37,328 nucleotides of DNA from Deltaproteobacteria bacterium (GTDB taxonomy: Bacteria; Desulfobacterota; Syntrophobacteria; BM002), in the NCBI GenBank assembly GCA_019309045.1, contig JAFDGZ010000028.1:1-37328 (forward strand). Direction: 5' to 3'. Below, one piece after another: positions 35,376 through 37,328 of this stretch. Each line of letters begins with the position of its first letter. The stretch's first letter is position 1. The notes under the pieces were generated by a model that saw only the letters and a list, made by a program, of their open reading frames with translations, was not told where the DNA came from and made no database searches. The translations under genes were made by a program, and so were the position numbers.

Positions 35376-36401
35376 TCAGGAGTGATGCTGTGACTCATTT
35401 CTTTTTTTCATAGTTAGCAAGTTTATCTGTCGCTGCAGCCTGTATATCTCATTTCTCAGGTGGTTGTTCTGGGCGGCCACAAAGGCAAATGAAAAGAACT
35501 GGCTACCCATTATGAGCAAGATTAGCATCAGTGGTATAAGAGGTCTTCCTGGGTTCAGGGTCCCAGCATACCTGAGCCAGACGATGTAGATGCCAATGGC
35601 AAGTCCGAGGAGGGTAAGGAGGACTCCCACCAGGCCGAAGACAAGCAGGGGTTTTTCGAAAACTGAGAAGACGAGATGGGAAGCAGAGGTCTTCCTCAGT
35701 TTGAACTTTGAGTGCCCGCTCTTGCGGTTTTGCAGGGTTGCGGGTATTTCCTTTACCATGAAACCGAGGGCGCACACTTTGGAAAGAATTTCCAGATGAA
35801 TTTCTTTGCCGTTAGACTCGAGTTCGAGAGCCTCGAGCACCTGCCGGCGATAACCCCGGAGAATGCAGGTGCTCGTCTTGAATGGCTGGGGAAAGGTGTA
35901 TTCTAGAATCTTGTTTCCCAACCTGCTGATGAAAACACGCCAGGGGTTCACGCCAACCACTCTGCCCTCTGCCATGTAGGCGCTGCCGAGGACAACATCA
36001 TTCATCTGCTCGGGATCGGCGAGTTCTTCATAGATGCGCAAAATATGTTCGGGGCTGTAACTCAGATCAAAATCAATGGTAATAACGTATTTGCCGCGAG
36101 CGTGCTCGAAGCCGGTCCGAAGAGCCTTGCCGCGGCCGCAATTGACAGGGTATGAAATAATCCGCAGGTTAGGGAACTGCTTGGCTAGCTCCTGGACGAT
36201 TTCCAGGGTGTTGTCAGAACTGCCGTCGTTTACCAGGAGAAGTTCCCACGATCTGCCAAATTGTGACAGGGCTTCGTTGATGGTAGTGACTGTGGCAACA
36301 ATGTTGTCAGCTTCGTTGTACATGGGAGCCAGCACAGTAAGCTCGAGTGCCTCCTCAGGGCAGTCATTCTGACATTCGTGTATGGCAGCCAAACTACTCA
36401 T
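35376..36401 (-). CDS. GT2 polyprenyl-phosphate-type glycosyltransferase with C-terminal membrane pair
   Basis: A 341-residue enzyme. Residues about 20-250 form a DPM1-like GT2 domain: LTVLAPMYNEADNI, LVNDGSSDNT, NCGRGKALRTGFEHA, the metal motif TIDFDLSYSP (an altered DxD), and TSTCILRGYRR. Two hydrophobic segments (about 250-275 and 287-310) anchor it, and a short coiled coil (NNHLRNEIYRLQRQINLL) ends the protein. AAGGAG lies six bases before the ATG. It is the first gene of the - strand polysaccharide/recA run, so its promoter should lie within 36402-36979. Confidence 0.88.
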   Translation of the reverse strand: MSSLAAIHECQNDCPEEALELTVLAPMYNEADNIVATVTTINEALSQFGRSWELLLVNDGSSDNTLEIVQELAKQFPNLRIISYPVNCGRGKALRTGFEHARGKYVITIDFDLSYSPEHILRIYEELADPEQMNDVVLGSAYMAEGRVVGVNPWRVFISRLGNKILEYTFPQPFKTSTCILRGYRRQVLEALELESNGKEIHLEILSKVCALGFMVKEIPATLQNRKSGHSKFKLRKTSASHLVFSVFEKPLLVFGLVGVLLTLLGLAIGIYIVWLRYAGTLNPGRPLIPLMLILLIMGSQFFSFAFVAAQNNHLRNEIYRLQRQINLLTMKKRNESQHHS

Positions 36402-36979
36402 CCTTTATCTCCTTTTCTGCAGACTGAGGGGCCTAACTTCAGAACATTCTGCGTATTTCTGTTTTTTGAAGCAGGCGATGCCCCTTCCCTCTGCTCCCCC
36501 CGAAGTCAATATAACCTGGCAGGCATCTTTCATTGGCCACACTCCAATAGAGTAATCTATATAACAGAACGGCTAATATCTCACCATCTTCTGAGTTGTG
36601 AGTCAATATTTGCACCTTCTTCTCTCGAGATGGGTTTGTTCTGCTCCAGCAGCAATAAACCCGGCAACTATTGAACAAAGGGGGTGGTGAGCAAGATCGA
36701 TGCCAACAAACAAGAAACCATAGCTTTCGGCTTGATTTGTTCCAGGCCTTGCCAGTTGCCTCATTGAGCAGGAGGCGAATCTGGCGTTGTCAATGCCGGG
36801 GAAATTGCCTAATATAAAATCTATGGCAGTGAACGGCATGGTTCAACATGGTCTGCAGATTGAACCCCAGGGCTCCACTGGGGGGCATAAAGCTTCTCTG
36901 GAGATTCCGCGCCACAGGAAGTGTGGAAGCATGCTCCGAGAGAGATTCTGCCACTGCTATCCTGTCTTTGCAGGGGCTA
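36402..36979. other. 578-base intergenic region between the GT2 gene and the intron
   Basis: No supported ORF on either strand. It must hold the promoter of the - strand run; I could not identify one with confidence. A modest hairpin (CCCCAG...CTGGGG near 36870) lies about 100 bases before the intron. Whether this is the remnant of a gene cannot be told. Confidence 0.45.
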
Positions 36980-37328
36980 GTGCGCCTGTGAGCAGGCGCG
37001 GTCTGAGAGGTGAAAGTCCTTTTCCAGGAGATGCCCGCTCCTGGTAGCTGAAAGTAACTGCGTCGCCGTGAGGCGGGGTGGGGAGCAAGATAACGAACAC
37101 GATTCGGCTGGGCGTAGCGGCGAGCTTGCTAGCCGGTGGCGAAGCCCAGACCGGAACCAGAGGGATTCCGGAAGCCCATCACGCTGGGCGGGCAGCGGAG
37201 AAGCGATGATGGGGCGCGTCAGGTGGTTGGTGACGGAATGCATGGAAGGCCGCGTCATGTGGACCAGGGAGACCTGTCCGGCACAAGGCAGGCTGTGAGC
37301 CTGTCGGGCAGGAGTCAGAGCGCCCATA
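36980..37328 (+). mobile_element. Group II intron, 5' part (continues past the window)
   Basis: The intron starts with the conserved GTGCG at 36980. A perfect 7-bp hairpin follows at once (GCGCCTG 36982-36988 with CAGGCGC 36993-36999), then GGTC and GTGAAAGTCC, and further GCGTCGCCGTGAGGCGGGG, all familiar from the domain I region of bacterial group II introns. The 349 visible bases are ribozyme sequence; the reverse transcriptase/maturase gene is expected just downstream. A possible EBS1 (TAGCC, 37130-37134) pairs with the last five exon bases (GGCTA, 36975-36979). A possible EBS2 (GCAAG, 37085-37089) pairs, with one G-T wobble, with 36967-36971. Insertion is in non-coding DNA. The short ORFs in this stretch are not genes. 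Confidence 0.85.

Noticed and set aside
37068-37298. 76-codon open frame inside the intron
   Set aside because: It lies in the ribozyme part of a group II intron, ahead of where the maturase gene would be, and has no reverse transcriptase motifs.

Overview
The window reads like a chromosomal segment of a deltaproteobacterium (Desulfobacterota / former Deltaproteobacteria). This placement is inferred from a Geobacter-like short type IV pilin, a thpR-recA-alaS block and a large Gram-negative surface-polysaccharide locus. No rRNA, tRNA or CRISPR array is visible.

Layout. (1) 105-3454: a split pilin (a short N-terminal pilin followed by a secreted pilin C-terminal-like protein), a hairpin, then an ABC-2 permease, a membrane-anchored helical-repeat protein and an ABC ATPase whose frame is broken by an apparent internal deletion. 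(2) 3465-5858: a large GT-C/TPR protein of TMTC type. (3) 6189-8060: an AT-rich opgB/mdoB-like phosphoglycerol transferase. (4) About 8267-8507: a small non-coding element bounded by perfect 22-bp inverted repeats. (5) 8560-19938, + strand: a radical SAM protein, an O-antigen-type ABC exporter (wzm/wzt), a GT2, an alkaline-phosphatase-superfamily phosphodiesterase overlapping a nucleotidyltransferase-fold protein, a GT4-GT9 fusion and another GT4. (6) 21224-20061, - strand: a GT4. (7) 21539-23663, + strand: two GT2 proteins and a DUF2304 membrane protein. (8) 36401-23660, - strand: a long co-directional series: GT2, GT4, flippase-like membrane protein, sugar dehydrogenase/acetyltransferase fusion, wecB, a second TMTC-like GT-C/TPR protein, thpR, recA and alaS. 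(9) 36980-37328: the 5' end of a group II intron that runs off the window.

How the parts fit. The wzm/wzt pair with a C-terminal Wzt domain points to a polysaccharide built in the cytoplasm by the many glycosyltransferases and exported by the ABC route. wecB and the dehydrogenase-acetyltransferase fusion would supply acetamido-sugar nucleotides, possibly of the diacetamido-uronic acid type. The two polytopic TPR proteins and the membrane-bound GT2/DUF2304 pair suggest a second, periplasm-facing branch using polyprenyl-phosphate sugars. The least explained pieces are the split pilin with its ABC genes and the phosphodiesterase/nucleotidyltransferase pair in the export cluster.

All assignments come from reading the translated sequence and remembered family motifs; no database search was run.
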